NCBI GenBank assembly: GCA_963681975.1
Contig: OY820613.1
Span: 1,922,001-1,986,000 of the forward strand
DNA length: 64,000 bases
Source of the DNA: JANELJ01 sp024511395
GTDB lineage: Bacteria > Pseudomonadota > Gammaproteobacteria > GRL18
Direction: 5' to 3'
A program made the position numbers and the translations under genes. Shown piece by piece: positions 8,502 through 18,082 of the stretch. The notes beneath the pieces were generated by a model, which saw only the letters and a list, made by a program, of their open reading frames with translations, was not told where the DNA came from and made no database searches. How positions within the stretch are numbered: the stretch's first letter is position 1; each line of letters begins with the position of its first letter.

Positions 8502-9370
8502 AATTTGATTTCATAAGAGATGAATCGTCACACCACCCGGTGACTGTTTTATGCCGGGTAATGCGGGTCAGTACATCAGCTTACTATGCCTGGAAGAAAC
8601 GACCAGGTCAGTTGATTACTGCAGAAACACTACACCTGCATCGTCGTATGAAAGCGCTCTTTAAGCAAAGCCGTAATAGCTTAGGCAGCCGTGAAATGAT
8701 GAAGAAATTACGTGAAGAAGGCATTGAAACTGGTCGTTATAAAGTACGTAAGTTAATGAAAATATTGAAATTAAAAGTTACTCAACGCATTGCATACAAA
8801 GTAACCACTAAAAGAAACCATAATGATGATGTAGCGGATAATTTACTCAATCAGAATTTTAATCCTGTTGCTCCTAATCAGGTTTGGGCCGGAGACATTA
8901 CGTATTTAAAAACCGGTGAAGGTTGGATGTATTTAGCTATTGTAATGGATTTATACTCACGTCGTATTGCTGGCTGGTCTATCAGTAAACGCATGACGAC
9001 AGACTTGATATGTAAAGCAATGGTAATGGCCTATAACATAAGACAGCCGCCTTTTGGGCTTGTTTTTCATAGTGATCGAGGTTCACAGTACACCAGTAAG
9101 CGATATAGAAAGTTACTGAGTCATTATGGAATACGGGCCAGCATGGGGGATGTAGGCGCTTGTTGGGATAATGCTGTGGTTGAACGTTTTTTTGGTAGTC
9201 TTAAGCATGATTGGATATTCAAAATTGCTCAGCCAACTCGTGAGCATATGAAGAAAGATGTTGCAGTTTACATGAGGTATTACAACCTGGAAAGACTGCA
9301 TTCAGCAAATGGTGAGCAGTCACCAATTAACTATGAAAATTCTCTAAAAAAAATGTCCGGTTGGACTTGA
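8468..9370 (+). CDS. IS3-family OrfB (DDE integrase), expressed by -1 frameshift
   Basis: The rve-type catalytic domain: first Asp in GDITYLKT, second in FHSDRGSQY, Glu in DNAVVERFFGSLK. The nearest independent start is the GTG at 8540, but the -1 frame is open all the way from the A6G slip site at 8462-8468, so an OrfAB fusion of about 386 residues is possible. This reading frame has no internal stop, unlike the second copy at 58 kb. It is the copy most likely to be transposition-competent. Confidence 0.88.
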   Translation, partial: GQCLLRERNEVKFDFIRDESSHHPVTVLCRVMRVSTSAYYAWKKRPGQLITAETLHLHRRMKALFKQSRNSLGSREMMKKLREEGIETGRYKVRKLMKILKLKVTQRIAYKVTTKRNHNDDVADNLLNQNFNPVAPNQVWAGDITYLKTGEGWMYLAIVMDLYSRRIAGWSISKRMTTDLICKAMVMAYNIRQPPFGLVFHSDRGSQYTSKRYRKLLSHYGIRASMGDVGACWDNAVVERFFGSLKHDWIFKIAQPTREHMKKDVAVYMRYYNLERLHSANGEQSPINYENSLKKMSGWT

Positions 9371-9403
9371 CCAGTACAATCGTGCATGGGAGAGGCATTA
9401 AGG

Positions 9404-9741
9404 GACAGTGTAAATTAAACTGTGTATCCGCTCTTATTTAAATATAAGGAGCCAACTGCTCCTCAAACTCGATTATAAATCGATTCATTGCTGCTTTCCA
9501 ATTTCTGATAGGCATTGTCCATTTTCTGGAAGCCGACTGGATAGCCAGATAAATTACTTTCATGGCAGAATCATCGTTAGGAAACAGTCGCCGGTTTTTA
9601 ATAGCCTTACGAATAACACTGTTTACTGACTCAATGGCATTGGTGGTATAAATAACCCGCCGGATATCCTCAGGATAATCAAACAGCGTGATAAGGTTGG
9701 GCCAGTGTGCCTTCCATGACCGGCTGATTTGTGGGTATTTG
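9404..9741 (-). mobile_element. IS256-family element fragment
   Basis: Truncated copy of the IS256-type element that is complete at 10617-12085. The left terminal repeat and the last ~100 codons of the transposase (minus strand, from 9438) are present. Similarity stops after ..GGGTATTT, where the sequence jumps directly into the middle of an IS5-like element. This junction is probably the scar of a deletion or recombination. Confidence 0.88.
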
Positions 9742-10565
9742 CGCCAGAACTATAATCGGGTTGGGCCGCAATATGTACTAATGGCCAGTCGTTATGCACA
9801 TGCAAAACAATTTAAACGCATGAAGAAAATGAACAATAAACTGAAATCCCGTTTAGGTCGTGTTAAACGGGATATTGAACGACAACTGCCCAACTATTCT
9901 GTTGATATTCAGTCATTGTTTGAAGTGGCACTGGAACAGGCTCAGAAACTAATTGAGCAGGAGCAGCACAGTAAGAACAAGCTTTACAGTTTACATGCTC
10001 CTGAAGTCGAGTGTATCAGTAAAGGCAAAGCTCATAAGCCTTATGAATTTGGAGTTAAAACCAGTATCGCGGTAACTAACAAGGAAGGCTTTGTTATTGG
10101 TGCTCAAAGTTGTCCGGGCAATCCTTATGATGGACATACCTTGCTGCCACAACTGGAACAGATAAAACAGTTTACAGCCGTACAACCGGAACAATGCTTT
10201 GTTGACCGTGGTTATCGTGGACATGAAGTAAAAGACACTAAAGTTTTTATCTCAGGTCAGAGGCGAGGCGTTACCCGAAGTATTAAAAAGGCATTAAAAC
10301 GGCGCAGTGCGATTGAGCCTGAAATTGGTCATATGAAAAATGATGGCCGTTTAGACCGCTGCTACCTCAAAGGTGCAGTCGGTGATGCCATTAATGTGGT
10401 TATGGTGGCCGCTGGTCATAACTTAAGAAAGATCCTCAATAAGCTCCGGCTTTTGTGGCTCAAAATTATTTCCGGTTTGATGGGATATTTTATCAAACCA
10501 GAACAATCAGCCGCTTTAAACCTGGCTTGATGTCAGACTTAAAACGGTATTATTCAGGTTGAACT
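9742..10565 (+). mobile_element. IS5-like element copy 2 (5' part deleted)
   Basis: 3' part of the IS5-like element, beginning at the codons for RQNYNRVGPQY and ending with the normal terminal sequence at 10565. The open frame to 10530 keeps the second Asp (CFVDRGYRG) and the Glu (RRSAIEPEIGHMK) but lacks the first Asp and the N-terminal domain, so it is inactive. Its right flank begins AAAT within IS982 sequence, showing that it originally inserted into an IS982 element. Confidence 0.9.
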
Positions 10566-10616
10566 AAATAATAACTCTTAAAATCTTTGTAATGTGACTG
10601 ATGAAAGTTAATCAGG
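10566..10616 (-). mobile_element. IS982 remnant, inner piece
   Basis: 51 bp matching part of the IS982 copy at 25.9-26.0 kb. It is trapped between IS5-like copy 2 and the IS256 element. It continues, after removal of the IS256 and one copy of its TAATCAGG target, into 12086-12340. Confidence 0.8.
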
Positions 10617-12085
10617 GACAGTGTAAATTAAACTGTGTATCCGCTCTTATTTAAATATAAGGAGCCAACTGCTCCTCAAACTCGATTATAAATCGATTCA
10701 TAGCTGCTTTCCAATTTCTGATGGGCATTGTCCATTTTTTGGAAGCCGACTGGATAGCCAGATAAATCACCTTCATAGCAGAATCATCGTTAGGAAACAG
10801 TCGCCGGTTCTTAATAGCCTTGCGAATAACACTGTTCACTGACTCAATGGCATTGGTGGTATAAATAACCCGCCGGATATCCTCAGGATAATCAAACAGC
10901 GTGATAAGGTTGGGCCAGTGCGCCTTCCATGACCGGCTGATTTGCGGGTATTTATCATCCCACTTTTGAGCAAACCGCTTTTGCTTTAAATCCGCTGTAA
11001 CTGCTTTATAGTCCTTCCAGGGCACAAACTTCAGTGAATTTCTGACCATATGCACAATACACAACTGAACTCTGGCCTGAGGGCAGGCCGTATTAATAGC
11101 TTCAGGAAAACCGCTTAAGCCATCCACACAGGCGATTAAGATATGCTGTAAGCCTCTGTTCTGTAATTCAGTCAATACAGAGAGCCAGAACTTAGCCCCT
11201 TCATTTTCTGAGAGCCACATACCCGGCAGTTCTTTTTTACCCTCCAGGTTAATTCCCGGAGCCAGATAAACAGCTTTATTGATAACCCGCTTATCCTGGC
11301 GGATTTTAACCACAATGCAGTCCAGATAGACAATGGGGTAAACCGGCTCCAGTGGACGTGACTGCCATTCCACTACCCGTTCCATGATGCTATTGCTCAC
11401 CTGAGAGACCAGGGCGGGTGAAATATCCACCCCATACATTTCCTCAAAGGTATCCACAATATCACGAGTGCTCATGCCTTTGGCATACAGCGCCATAATC
11501 TGGTCATCCATGCCGGTGATACGGGTCTGGCGCTTTTTGACCAGCTGAGGTTCAAATTTGGACTGTCTGTCTCTGGGGGTATTCAGTTCAAACTGACCGT
11601 GCTCACCTTTTAACTGTTTTCGGTTGTAGCCATTGCGGCTATTGCCCTCTTCCTTATCCAGAAAATAATCCATTTCGGCATTCAGAGCGGCTTCAACGGT
11701 CATTTTAGTCAGTTGAGCACTGAGGTCGCTTAAATCCTGAGGGGTTTTTAAATCTTTAGCCAGTTCGTTGGCCAGGGCCTGTAACCTGTCTTTGTTCATT
11801 GTCTTACTCATCGCTGTATTCCTTGTTATAGGGTAACAAAAGATGGTTCAGACCGGCAGGGGTTGATGATGTCGACTTCAGTCGAAGATAAATTCCGCCC
11901 CCATGGTGAGCAAATACCTGGAAAAGGCAGGGTGTCAAGGAGGAGTCCTGAAAGGAAGCTCCTTGATAGCCTGACTTTGGAAGGTAGGCTGTTCACTATG
12001 GAGGTGGTATTTCAGGTTTATTCATTTTACCACTGCTGACTTAAACCACCGCAATGAGCGTTTACACAGTTATTTTTACACCCTC
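10617..12085 (-). mobile_element. IS256-family element (complete)
   Basis: 1469 bp. Terminal repeats begin GACAGTGTAAATTAAACTG on the left and GAGGGTGTAAAAATAACTG on the right (inverse). An 8-bp duplication TAATCAGG lies on both sides (10609-10616, 12086-12093), the normal size for IS256. About 270 bp upstream of the transposase is non-coding and includes a short stem (AAGGAGGAGTCC..GGAAGCTCCTT); I see no gene in it. The host sequence is an IS982 remnant. Confidence 0.92.
10651..11811 (-). CDS. IS256-family (Mutator-type) transposase
   Basis: 386 residues, close to the family norm. The Transposase_mut domain shows the DDE residues in PIVYLDCIVVK, ACVDGLSGFPEAI and TTNAIESVNSVIRKA, and the IS256 C-xx-H signature in VQLCIVHMVRNS. 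Intact and in frame; probably the source of the truncated copy at 9404-9741. Confidence 0.95.
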   Translation of the reverse strand: MSKTMNKDRLQALANELAKDLKTPQDLSDLSAQLTKMTVEAALNAEMDYFLDKEEGNSRNGYNRKQLKGEHGQFELNTPRDRQSKFEPQLVKKRQTRITGMDDQIMALYAKGMSTRDIVDTFEEMYGVDISPALVSQVSNSIMERVVEWQSRPLEPVYPIVYLDCIVVKIRQDKRVINKAVYLAPGINLEGKKELPGMWLSENEGAKFWLSVLTELQNRGLQHILIACVDGLSGFPEAINTACPQARVQLCIVHMVRNSLKFVPWKDYKAVTADLKQKRFAQKWDDKYPQISRSWKAHWPNLITLFDYPEDIRRVIYTTNAIESVNSVIRKAIKNRRLFPNDDSAMKVIYLAIQSASKKWTMPIRNWKAAMNRFIIEFEEQLAPYI

Positions 12086-12340
12086 TAATCAGGATAGTCA
12101 TCAGTTCACTGGAGCTCATTACACCTTGTCGTCTTCTCTTTTTATCACCGGATTCCAGCAGTGTTTTTTCCCATTCAGGATAAAAGAACTGGTTGAAATC
12201 ATCAATATTACAATACAATTCATCTATAGTAGTCACTTGCCTGTTCCTTGTTCAAATTCATTTGATTTGGTCATTAAATGATCTGATCGAGAAACAGGCA
12301 TTTAGTTCAATATTTTTTAGTTCTTATCCAGAATTCAGGT
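12086..12340 (-). mobile_element. IS982 remnant, outer end
   Basis: N-terminal part of an IS982 transposase (starts MTTIDELYCNIDDFNQFFY at 12236) plus the terminal repeat ..TTCTTATCCAGAATTCAGGT ending at 12340. It is the same element type as at 25233-27452. The other end is lost. Its insertion point truncates the hybrid kinase. Confidence 0.85.
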
Positions 12341-13930
12341 TAGTTACTCAGTATGTTACGGGTAATAGCATTATCATCAACAACCAGTACATTAAGTCCA
12401 TCCAGTGTTTCTGGAACTGTCTCATGGGCCGGTTGTTCAGAACCTTTTTCAAATACCGCGGTAAAATAAAAATTACTGCCTTTACCGGGTTCACTTTCAA
12501 CCCCGATTTCACCATTCATAAGCCGGGGCAGTTTTTTACTGATGGTCAACCCAAGGCCTGTTCCACCATACTTACGGGTCGTTGAGGTGTCAGCGCCTGA
12601 GAAAATGACTGAAATAATTTAGCTATCTGCTCTTTTGACAGGCCGATACCCGTATCTTTAACAGAAAACATAAACATAACAGACTGCTTATCTTTAGCTC
12701 TGTTTTTGTGAGAAGTTGTATTTTCACTTTCACGAACTTCAATGGTGACTGAACCGGATTCAGTAAACTTAACTGCATTATTGACTAAATTGATTAAAAC
12801 CTGTCTAAGACATAAGGGGGCACCAATAAGATAATGTACCAGGTCTGGTTGAACATCAATAATCAGCTCAATGCCCTTTTCCACCACTTTAGTGCCGATA
12901 ATACCGGCCAGATTATTTAATACCTCATGCAGATCAAAAGGTGTTTTTTCAATTTCCAGTTTGCCGGCTTCAATTTTGGAAAAATCCAGAATATCATTAA
13001 TTATCCCAAGTAAGGATTCTGTCGAATAATGCACCTTCTGAACATAATCACGTTGTTTAGATGTAAGATCGGTTTGTAATGCAAGATAACTTAAGCCAAT
13101 AATGGCATTCATCGGCGTGCGAATTTCATGACTCATATTGGCAAGAAAATCAGACTTCGCCTGATTAGCATGCTCGGCTTCATCCCGCGCGGCTTGAAGA
13201 TTTTCGGCCAGAACCAGCAAGGCGGTTTGTGAACGCCTGACTATTATGGCCAGCAGGATAATGGCCGCTATAAAAACAACCCCACCTACTGCTGCATAAG
13301 TTGAAAGCCCTCTTGCTTCCTGTATTTCATTAAACCGGGTTTCTCTGACAGAGCTTAATAGTTTATCGGTCATCAGTGCGGCATTGACCATATTTTTTGC
13401 CACCTTATCGGCTTTTTTAGTAATACTGACAACCTGAATAAAATTATCATAATAGGCTTTAATATTCGGTAAGACTGTCTTAAAGACTTCCTTTTCATCT
13501 CCCTCTATCAGCATGGTGGCAATTTTCTGGGCTTTTAACAGGGAAGCTTCAAAAAAATTCAGGACACGATATTCATAAACACTTCTGACTTCTGGTGTTC
13601 TTGCAAGAGCATAGTCGCGATCAGATTGACGAGCTTCACTAACGCCCTTCATCAGGTCGCCGACTTCTTCGGATAAGTCCAGGCGACGCTCCATTAAATC
13701 CTGCAGGTCAGAAATTGAACGCTGAATATTATCAAACAGATGTTTTTCATCACGCTGTAGAGCCTGAGCAGATTCAGTAAAATCAAAGGCCATTCGATCC
13801 AGTTTTACAATCGAAGGATGTGACAGGGTCAGCCTGTTATCATCATCATGATGTTTTTTAAGGTCATCCATAGCCGGCAGGTATGAGTTAATGAACGTCT
13901 GATTTTTTCCAGATAGGCCAAGCTCTGACT
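12341..13930 (-). pseudogene. Hybrid sensor histidine kinase, truncated at both ends and frameshifted
   Basis: Remains of a membrane sensor kinase. Order along the protein: a helical sensor region, one TM segment (VVFIAAIILLAIIVRR), a HisKA domain with SHEIRTPMNAIIG, and HATPase_c with NLVNNAVKF and DTGIGL. At about 12590 a 2-bp GC duplication shifts the frame; the downstream frame continues the ATPase G2 box (GGTGLGLTISK) and the start of a receiver domain (NVLVVDDNAITRNIL), which IS982 cuts off. The N-terminus is lost near the IS4 remnant; codons upstream of the ATG at 13871 still read in frame for ~17 residues. With the neighbouring REC and HD-GYP pieces it looks like a former two-component/c-di-GMP module. 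Not functional as it stands. Confidence 0.85.
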
Positions 13931-15076
13931 GTTTTTAATACGCTCTCATAGGTATGATCTTTAGGAATTGAAATGAAGCCAATTTGATGATCAAATAGTT
14001 GTTATTCAGGCAATTATTCATCAACAAAAAGGCTTCAAATGAAAAGTAGCACATTATCAAAAAAACTAAAACTCGTATTGAGTGAAAAGAAACTTAATAA
14101 ACCGGGCAAAAACATAGGTTTTTCCCAACGATTAAGACAGATACCCCCTTTTCAGCTTATAGTGAGTATGATTACGGCTATGGGTGATAAAGAGACAAAG
14201 CATTTTTCGGAAATTCATCGTTACTTTAACCAGTTGACGAATAAATCACTGGGTAAATACAAAACTGAAATGTAATCATCCTGTTCTGGCCAGTTTTGAT
14301 AAATTACTTATCCGGGATGGCAGTTCATTTGCTATCCATAAGGCACTGAAAAAGAATTATCCCGGGCGATTTACAGCAATTAGTCCGGCAGCCGTGGAAT
14401 TGCATGTCACCTACGACTTAAAAACCGGAGGCATAGAAAAAAGCACACTGACACCGGATAGTTTTTCAGAACGAGCAGAGTTACCAGACGTTCATGAACT
14501 GGAAAATCAGTTATTATCAGGTGACCGTAGCTACTATTCAGGCCAACTGATTAATGAAACAGATGACCATGGGGGGTATTATATTTTACGTGCAATGAGA
14601 CGTTCCAGGATAGCGGTTCACTGAGCCATCAGAGAAGATGGGCAAGTCGTTAGCAAAAGAACTAAACCATTGTCTGATTTGATAAAATCTCTGCCAAAAC
14701 GACAATTAATTGATATGATTGTGGAGATTGATGGCAGAGAAACAAGGCTGATTGCAATCTGGAGCCCCAAAGAAAAAAGGCATACATTTTTAGTTACAAA
14801 TCTGAATGCAGAACAGTTTTCAGCGACACAAATCAGCCAGTTATATCGCTTACGCTGGCAGATTGAGTTGTTATTTAAAGAGTGCAAGTCTCATAATAAC
14901 TTGCAGGTGTTCCAAACCAGTAATTGCGCATTGATGGAAGCTTTGGTTTGGAGCAGTTTAATTGCGACTATGCTGAAACGCTTTATATGCAGTAGCATAG
15001 AACAATTTTACCAAAAATTGTTTTCGTTTATGTTTAACAATGGATTCCAATAATGAATACCACCAGTAAACGGTCG
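13931..15076 (+). mobile_element. IS4-family element, degraded
   Basis: Degraded IS4-type element lying between the kinase fragment and the REC fragment. The exact ends are unclear because no convincing terminal repeats or duplication were found; the limits given are where the flanking genes stop being recognisable. Confidence 0.6.
14039..15053 (+). pseudogene. IS4-family transposase pseudogene
   Basis: Three open segments in different phases make up one transposase: N-terminus (14039-14275), middle with first Asp in LLIRDGSSFA and second in LLSGDRSYY, and C-terminus from 14670. The IS4 YREK signature is complete in YRLRWQIELLFKECK (Y-x2-R-x3-E-x6-K). At least one frameshift and one in-frame stop break the gene, and the 3' end looks shortened. 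Confidence 0.85.
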
Positions 15077-15170
15077 TTTTGTCATCCTTGAGAATACCGC
15101 GCAAAATATCAATATTTTCCGGCATATCATCAACAATCAAAACGGTTGGTTTTGCACTTTCTACTATCAT
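15077..15170 (-). pseudogene. Response-regulator receiver domain, N-terminal fragment
   Basis: The first ~30 codons of a receiver domain: KPTVLIVDDMPENIDILRG contains the acidic pair that binds Mg2+. The wording of this start is typical of REC-HD-GYP (RpfG-like) response regulators. The gene is then lost in the IS4 remnant. It could be the missing 5' end of the HD-GYP gene at 7701-9403, about 6 kb away on the same strand, but the kinase fragment between them makes a simple split unlikely without rearrangement. Confidence 0.75.
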
Positions 15171-15205
15171 TTATATTATCTGTAAGTTTCAGATGATTAT
15201 TAAGT

Positions 15206-16705
15206 AGTTCAACCTGAATAATACCGTTTTAAGCCTGACCTCAAGCCAGGTTTAAAGCAGCAGATTGCTCCGGTTTGATAAAACACCCCATCAAACCGGA
15301 AATAATTTTGAGCCACAAAAGCCGGAGCTTATTGAGGATCTTTCTTAAGTTATGACCAGCGGCTACCATAACCACATTAATGGCATCACCGACTGCACCT
15401 TTCAGATAGCAGCGGTCTAAACGGCCATCGTTTTTCATATGACCAATTTCAGGCTCAATCGCACTGCGCCGTTTTAATGCCTTTTTAATACTTCGGGTAA
15501 CGCCTCGTTTCTGACCTGAGATAAAAACTTTCGTGTCTTTTACTTCATGTCCACGATAACCCCGGTCAACAAAGCACTGTTCCGGTTGTACTGCTGTAAA
15601 CTGTTTTATCTGCTCCAGTTGTGGTAACAAGGTATGTCCATCATAAGGATTTCCTGGACAACTTTGAGCCCCAATAACAAAGCCTTCCTTGTTGGTCACA
15701 GCGATACTGGCTTTAACCCCAAATTCATAAGGCTTATGAGCTTTGCCTTTACTGACACACTCGACTTCCGGGGCGTGTAAACTGTAAAGCTTGTTCTTAC
15801 TGTGCTGCTCCTGCTCTATCAGTTTCTGTGCCTGTTCCAGAACCACTTCAAACAGTGACTGAATATCAACAGAATAATTGGGCAGTTGTCGTTCAATATC
15901 CCTTTTAACGCGACCTAAACGGGATTTCAGTTTATTATTCATTTTCTTCATGCGTTTAAACTGTTTTGCATGAGCATAACGACTGGCCATTAATACATAT
16001 TGAGGTCCAATCCGATTATAATTCTGGCGCAGTTTAATACCGTGCTCTTTGGACAGTTTAACCAGGTTTTCTCTGGCTTTGTTCAGGAGCTTTGAATCGG
16101 TTGGAAAAGCGATGTTCTTTTCCTGTACGGTAGTATCTACCGTGACTTTCTTTAAACTGCCGGGCTTTATGGTTTTACTCTTTAGTCCGGCCTTAATGGT
16201 TTCAATCAGTAATTTTTCACTGCCTGACTTACCCAGCCGGTTACGCCATTTGGTCATGGTCACAGGGTGTATGGGCATTTTATGCTGAAAGTATTCTTCT
16301 CCACAAAAACATTGCCAGTACGGATTTTCTGTCCAGCTTTTTACGACCTGTTCATCCGATAAATCATGCAGATGTTTCAGGTAATGCAATCCTGCAATCA
16401 GGCGAGTGCGTATAGCAGGAGCGCCTTTAGTGGATATAAACAGGGCTCCCCATTCTTTATCAAGACTTTCCCAGTTTATGTGTTTTGATAACTTAATCAA
16501 CTCATGATTTAAGTCCAGCATGTTTTCAAGACGCATCCTGAACAGGTCTTCCTGAGGTATTTTTGGCTGTTTCTTTGGCTTCATTTTGGTATGGAAATTT
16601 GCAAGGTAATAAGACTTATTTTACCAAAAACTTGCAAATTTAACACCCATAATCAAGCAATATTTCTTTATAAATCAATGCTATATGTTTTATTCAGGGT
16701 GGACT
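15206..16705 (-). mobile_element. IS5-like element copy 3 (complete)
   Basis: 1500 bp, terminal ends AGTTCAACCTGAATAATA and (inverse) AGTCCACCCTGAATAAAA, with 4-bp duplication AAGT (15202-15205, 16706-16709). This is the most diverged full-length copy (for example LDLNHELIKLSKHINWESL where others have LDINHELIKLSKHIDWESP), so probably an older arrival. Confidence 0.93.
15241..16584 (-). CDS. IS5-like transposase, 447 residues
   Basis: DDE transposase with N-terminal DUF772-like domain (residues ~1-150), then DDE_Tnp_1: first Asp in VTVDTTVQEK, second in CFVDRGYRG, Glu in RRSAIEPEIGHMK. Full length and in frame. Its sequence differs from the other copies at several positions. Family assignment to IS5 rests on domain pattern, 4-bp duplications and size; the subgroup is uncertain. 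Confidence 0.92.
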   Translation of the reverse strand: MKPKKQPKIPQEDLFRMRLENMLDLNHELIKLSKHINWESLDKEWGALFISTKGAPAIRTRLIAGLHYLKHLHDLSDEQVVKSWTENPYWQCFCGEEYFQHKMPIHPVTMTKWRNRLGKSGSEKLLIETIKAGLKSKTIKPGSLKKVTVDTTVQEKNIAFPTDSKLLNKARENLVKLSKEHGIKLRQNYNRIGPQYVLMASRYAHAKQFKRMKKMNNKLKSRLGRVKRDIERQLPNYSVDIQSLFEVVLEQAQKLIEQEQHSKNKLYSLHAPEVECVSKGKAHKPYEFGVKASIAVTNKEGFVIGAQSCPGNPYDGHTLLPQLEQIKQFTAVQPEQCFVDRGYRGHEVKDTKVFISGQKRGVTRSIKKALKRRSAIEPEIGHMKNDGRLDRCYLKGAVGDAINVVMVAAGHNLRKILNKLRLLWLKIISGLMGCFIKPEQSAALNLA

Positions 16706-16779
16706 AAGTAATTGTTCAGTATGAAGAGGACCTAAATGATAAGGCTTAACTACTCACTACGGATTATTAGGAAACCAGT

Positions 16780-18057
16780 CTATTTTTCCAGTATTCCCGT
16801 TTCCCCTTCTGTTTTTGCAATCACTACAGCACCGCAGGAGTCACTGAAAATATTGACCGAAGTTCTGAACATATCCAGAATTCTGTCTACCGCTAGGATC
16901 AGGCCAATGCCTTCCAGCGGCAGACCAATAGCCGTCATAATAATGGTTATAGCGACCAGGCTGGCCGCGGGAATACCGGCTACTCCGATAGAAGTCAGCA
17001 GAGCGACCATAACCACGGTAAACTGAGTCATAAAACTGAGTTCAATACCATAGGCCTGGGCAATAAACATGGCGGCGACGCATTCATACAGTGCTGTGCC
17101 GTCCATATTGACGGTTGCCCCTAGAGGCAGGACAAAACTGGAGGTACGGTTGGAAACGCCGGCATTTTTTTCAACGCACTCCATGGTAACGGGTAAGGTA
17201 GCGCTGGAAGATGCTGTGGAAAATGCGGTCAGCATGGCCGGGGACATGGCCCGGATATGACGCCAAGGATTTACCCGACCAACAGAATAAAGAATGATGG
17301 GCATGATGACAAATACATGGATGGCCAGGGCCAGCAGTACACTGAGCATAAACATGACCAGGGAGCCAAATAGGTGAGCAATATTATCAGAACCAATACT
17401 GGCAATAACATGAGCCACCAGACCGAATACCCCTATGGGGGCAAACTTCATAATAAAGTCGGTCATGACCATCATGGTTTCAAATACACCCTGCCAAATG
17501 TTTTTCAGGGCTTTTACCGGGCCTTCCGAAATACGGGTCATAAAAAAACCAAACATCAGACTAAAAAAAATCAGTCCAAGCATCTGACCATTATGGGCTG
17601 CAGCCAGAACATTGGAGGGAATAATACGTAGAAAAATATCCGCCACATCCCCGGCACCCTTGCCTTCCACCTTAGCCAGAGTTGATTCGGGAACCTGCTG
17701 TAAACCAATTAAGTCTCGTGCGGGCTGACCGTCTATATAGCCGGGCTGAATAAGATTAACAACAAGCAGGCCAATGGTAATAGCAATAAAACTGGTGGCC
17801 GTATAATAAAACAGGGTTTTAATACCCATCCGACCCAGATCTTCTTCACCGCCAATACCGGCAATCCCCATAATAATAGAAGACATGATAAGAGGGACAA
17901 TAAGCATCATTAGAGCCTGCAGGAATAACTTTCCGACAAACTCGAATATACTGTCATAAGTAACACCGAACAGAGCAGCATCCGGCCCGGCAAGCAGTCC
18001 GGCAAAAACTGATACAACAAGAGCAATTAAAATCTGCCAATGCAGCTTAAGCTTCAC
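16780..18057 (-). CDS. Dicarboxylate/amino acid:cation symporter (DAACS family)
   Basis: 425 residues from a GTG start preceded by AAAGGAG. Eight or so membrane segments with the family hallmarks: a serine-rich re-entrant loop (STASSSATLPVT) and the NMDGTALYE motif in TM7, plus a C-terminal GVAGIPAASLVAI. It imports glutamate, aspartate or C4-dicarboxylates with Na+ or H+ through the inner membrane. It lies 25 bp downstream of ppiD on the same strand and may be co-transcribed; the pair is not a conserved functional unit that I know. Substrate cannot be decided between GltP- and DctA-like. Confidence 0.9.
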   Translation of the reverse strand: MKLKLHWQILIALVVSVFAGLLAGPDAALFGVTYDSIFEFVGKLFLQALMMLIVPLIMSSIIMGIAGIGGEEDLGRMGIKTLFYYTATSFIAITIGLLVVNLIQPGYIDGQPARDLIGLQQVPESTLAKVEGKGAGDVADIFLRIIPSNVLAAAHNGQMLGLIFFSLMFGFFMTRISEGPVKALKNIWQGVFETMMVMTDFIMKFAPIGVFGLVAHVIASIGSDNIAHLFGSLVMFMLSVLLALAIHVFVIMPIILYSVGRVNPWRHIRAMSPAMLTAFSTASSSATLPVTMECVEKNAGVSNRTSSFVLPLGATVNMDGTALYECVAAMFIAQAYGIELSFMTQFTVVMVALLTSIGVAGIPAASLVAITIIMTAIGLPLEGIGLILAVDRILDMFRTSVNIFSDSCGAVVIAKTEGETGILEK

Positions 18058-18082
18058 CGGACTCTCCTTTTAAATTAAATAA

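Larger units (their letters stand above)
8144..9378 (+). mobile_element. IS3-family element, copy 1 (complete)
   Basis: A 1235-bp IS3-type element with imperfect terminal repeats TGTTCTGGTCTAATGGAACC and TGTACTGGTCAAGTCCAACC (inverse of the right end), continuing into CGGACA in both. It is flanked by a 3-bp ATC duplication (8141-8143 and 9379-9381), usual for IS3. It carries orfA and orfB with an A6G slip site and sits inside the HD-GYP gene. Confidence 0.9.

Noticed and set aside
9688..10530. A 280-residue chimeric gene starting in IS256 antisense sequence
   Set aside because: The first ~18 codons are the reverse strand of the IS256 transposase; the rest is a truncated IS5-like transposase lacking the first Asp.
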